From contig CANHGC010000112.1 in assembly GCA_947460045.1 (NCBI GenBank), forward strand, positions 1 through 6,050: a stretch of 6,050 bases of DNA. Direction: 5' to 3'. Below the pieces are notes generated by a model. The model was not told the origin of the DNA. It worked only from the letters and a program-made list of their open reading frames with translations, and searched no databases. Made by a program: the position numbers and the translations under genes. The DNA is from Bacteroidota bacterium (GTDB taxonomy: Bacteria; Bacteroidota; Bacteroidia; NS11-12g; UBA955). Below are positions 4,876 to 6,050 of the stretch, piece by piece; position 1 is the first letter of the stretch; each line of letters opens with the position of its first letter.

Positions 4876-6050
4876 ATGGAAAATAACCGACCCAACCCCG
4901 AAAACAAAAAACCCGGGGGATTCCGTTTCAACCCTTATTGGATTTATGGCGCCCTATTCCTCATTTTAATGGCGATGTTGTTCTTACCAAAAAATACAGG
5001 ACAAAGTACCAATTGGAAAGAAACCCGCGAAATGATCATCCAAGGGGATGTGAAAAAAATGGTGGTCGTTAATGATCGATTGGTTGAAATATACCTCACC
5101 CAAGAAGCGGTTCAGCAAAAACGTTACAAAGGTGTTCGCAAACGCCAAGATTATCTGGGTGGTACAGAGCCAAACTTCAGTTTTGAAATCGAAAAAGGAT
5201 ACCTCAACAACGAAATTCAAGACCTCAAACAAACACTGAAAGAAAAAAACCTAGACCCCCAATCCTTGGTGATTCATTATGAATCTCAAAGCGACCTTTT
5301 CGGTGAATTGTTCCAATGGATTTTCTTCATCGGCATATTCCTCATTTTCTACAATTTGATGTTCCGCAAAATGGGCGGCGGCGGTGGCGCCGGCGGTGGA
5401 GCCAGTATTTTCAATATTGGTAGGTCTAAAGCACAGTTGTTCGACAAAGACACCAAGGTGAACAAAACGTTCAAAGACGTTGCCGGTTTGGAAGAGGCGA
5501 AACTTGAAGTAATGGAAATCGTTGATTTCCTGCAAAATCCCAAAAAATACACCAATCTCGGTGGTAAAATACCCAAAGGAGTGCTATTGGTTGGCCCTCC
5601 AGGTACAGGTAAAACCCTTTTGGCAAAAGCCGTTGCCGGTGAAGCAGGCGTGCCATTTTTCTCTCTTTCAGGTTCCGATTTTGTTGAAATGTTTGTAGGG
5701 GTTGGTGCCAGCCGGGTTAGAGATCTTTTCAAACAGGCCAAAGAAAAAGCACCGTGTATTATTTTCATCGATGAAATTGATGCGATCGGAAGAGCACGTG
5801 GTAAAAACCTCATGCAAGGATCCAACGATGAAAGAGAAAATACGTTGAATCAATTGTTGGCAGAAATGGATGGTTTTGGTACCGATAGCGGTGTAATCAT
5901 CATGGCTGCAACCAACAGACCTGATATTCTCGATAGTGCACTGATGCGTCCAGGACGTTTCGATAGACAGATCACCGTTGACCGTCCAGATTTAAATGGT
6001 AGGGAAGAAATCTTCAAAGTGCACTTACTACCATTAACCAAACTTTCAAC
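4876..6050 (+). CDS. ftsH: ATP-dependent zinc metalloprotease FtsH, 5' part (cut by window edge)
   Basis: The first 391 codons of FtsH, the hexameric inner-membrane AAA+ protease that extracts and degrades misfolded membrane proteins and regulatory proteins. After a short Asn/Pro/Lys-rich cytoplasmic N-terminus comes membrane helix 1 (about 21-38), a periplasmic domain (39-144), membrane helix 2 (about 145-163) and a glycine-rich linker (167-175). The AAA+ module follows: Walker A GPPGTGKT at 240-247 (K246), pore loop MFVG at 272-275 (F273), Walker B IIFIDE at 295-300 (D299, E300), and the second region of homology, ATNRPD at 345-350 and MRPGRFDR at 357-364 with arginine fingers R358 and R361. 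All core ATPase residues in the visible part are intact. The zinc site HEXXH and the C-terminus lie beyond the edge, so protease activity is inferred from the family. ATG 4876 gives the expected FtsH N-terminus. It is divergent from the TPR-HTH gene and probably has its own promoter. Confidence 0.97.
   Translation, partial: MENNRPNPENKKPGGFRFNPYWIYGALFLILMAMLFLPKNTGQSTNWKETREMIIQGDVKKMVVVNDRLVEIYLTQEAVQQKRYKGVRKRQDYLGGTEPNFSFEIEKGYLNNEIQDLKQTLKEKNLDPQSLVIHYESQSDLFGELFQWIFFIGIFLIFYNLMFRKMGGGGGAGGGASIFNIGRSKAQLFDKDTKVNKTFKDVAGLEEAKLEVMEIVDFLQNPKKYTNLGGKIPKGVLLVGPPGTGKTLLAKAVAGEAGVPFFSLSGSDFVEMFVGVGASRVRDLFKQAKEKAPCIIFIDEIDAIGRARGKNLMQGSNDERENTLNQLLAEMDGFGTDSGVIIMAATNRPDILDSALMRPGRFDRQITVDRPDLNGREEIFKVHLLPLTKLS

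Noticed and set aside
4984..6041. Several minus-strand open frames opposite ftsH
   Set aside because: They overlap unmistakable FtsH coding sequence, including the Walker motifs. The proline- and alanine-rich stretch is the reverse of the glycine linker codons.
1..6050. CRISPR array, transposon ends, tRNA or rRNA genes, phage or defence genes
   Set aside because: No regularly spaced repeats, transposase-like proteins, long terminal inverted repeats or RNA-gene signatures were found. All long frames are explained by five ordinary chromosomal genes.

Overview
The window looks like a chromosomal segment of a member of the Bacteroidota, probably a flavobacterial or sphingobacterial relative. The evidence is the protein types (a Bacteroidota-style MarR regulator, a TPR/transmembrane/LuxR-HTH regulator, an FtsH with a glycine-rich linker after its second membrane helix), the lack of convincing Shine-Dalgarno sequences before the starts, and several matches to the Bacteroidota housekeeping -7 box TAnnTTTG at plausible promoter positions. 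No mobile elements, CRISPR arrays, tRNA or rRNA genes were seen.

Layout. A class I SAM-dependent O-methyltransferase (76-726, +) is followed with no gap by a convergent MarR-family regulator (727-1185, -). The regulator is divergent from kynureninase, kynU (about 1265-2581, +), across a 79-base gap holding a 17-base palindrome and a good kynU promoter. KynU again meets a convergent gene with no gap: a 636-residue membrane-anchored TPR protein with a cytoplasmic LuxR-type HTH (2582-4492, -). A gap of 383 bases without a gene then holds divergent promoters, and the 5' part of ftsH (4876 to the window edge, +) closes the window.

How they may work together. KynU cleaves (3-hydroxy)kynurenine in tryptophan catabolism and in NAD synthesis through quinolinate. 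Its active-site residues match the 3-hydroxykynurenine-preferring human enzyme, which favours the NAD route. The MarR neighbour is the natural candidate regulator of kynU: it is divergent, has a palindrome in the shared gap, and MarR proteins often sense aromatic acids resembling the anthranilates KynU makes. This is inference. The methyltransferase, the TPR-HTH regulator and FtsH have no evident pathway link to kynU; FtsH is a housekeeping membrane protease.

I see no clear new defence or mobile system. The points most worth following up are the putative MarR operator, the substrate preference of KynU, its possible leaderless GTG start, and the orphan membrane-bound TPR-HTH regulator.
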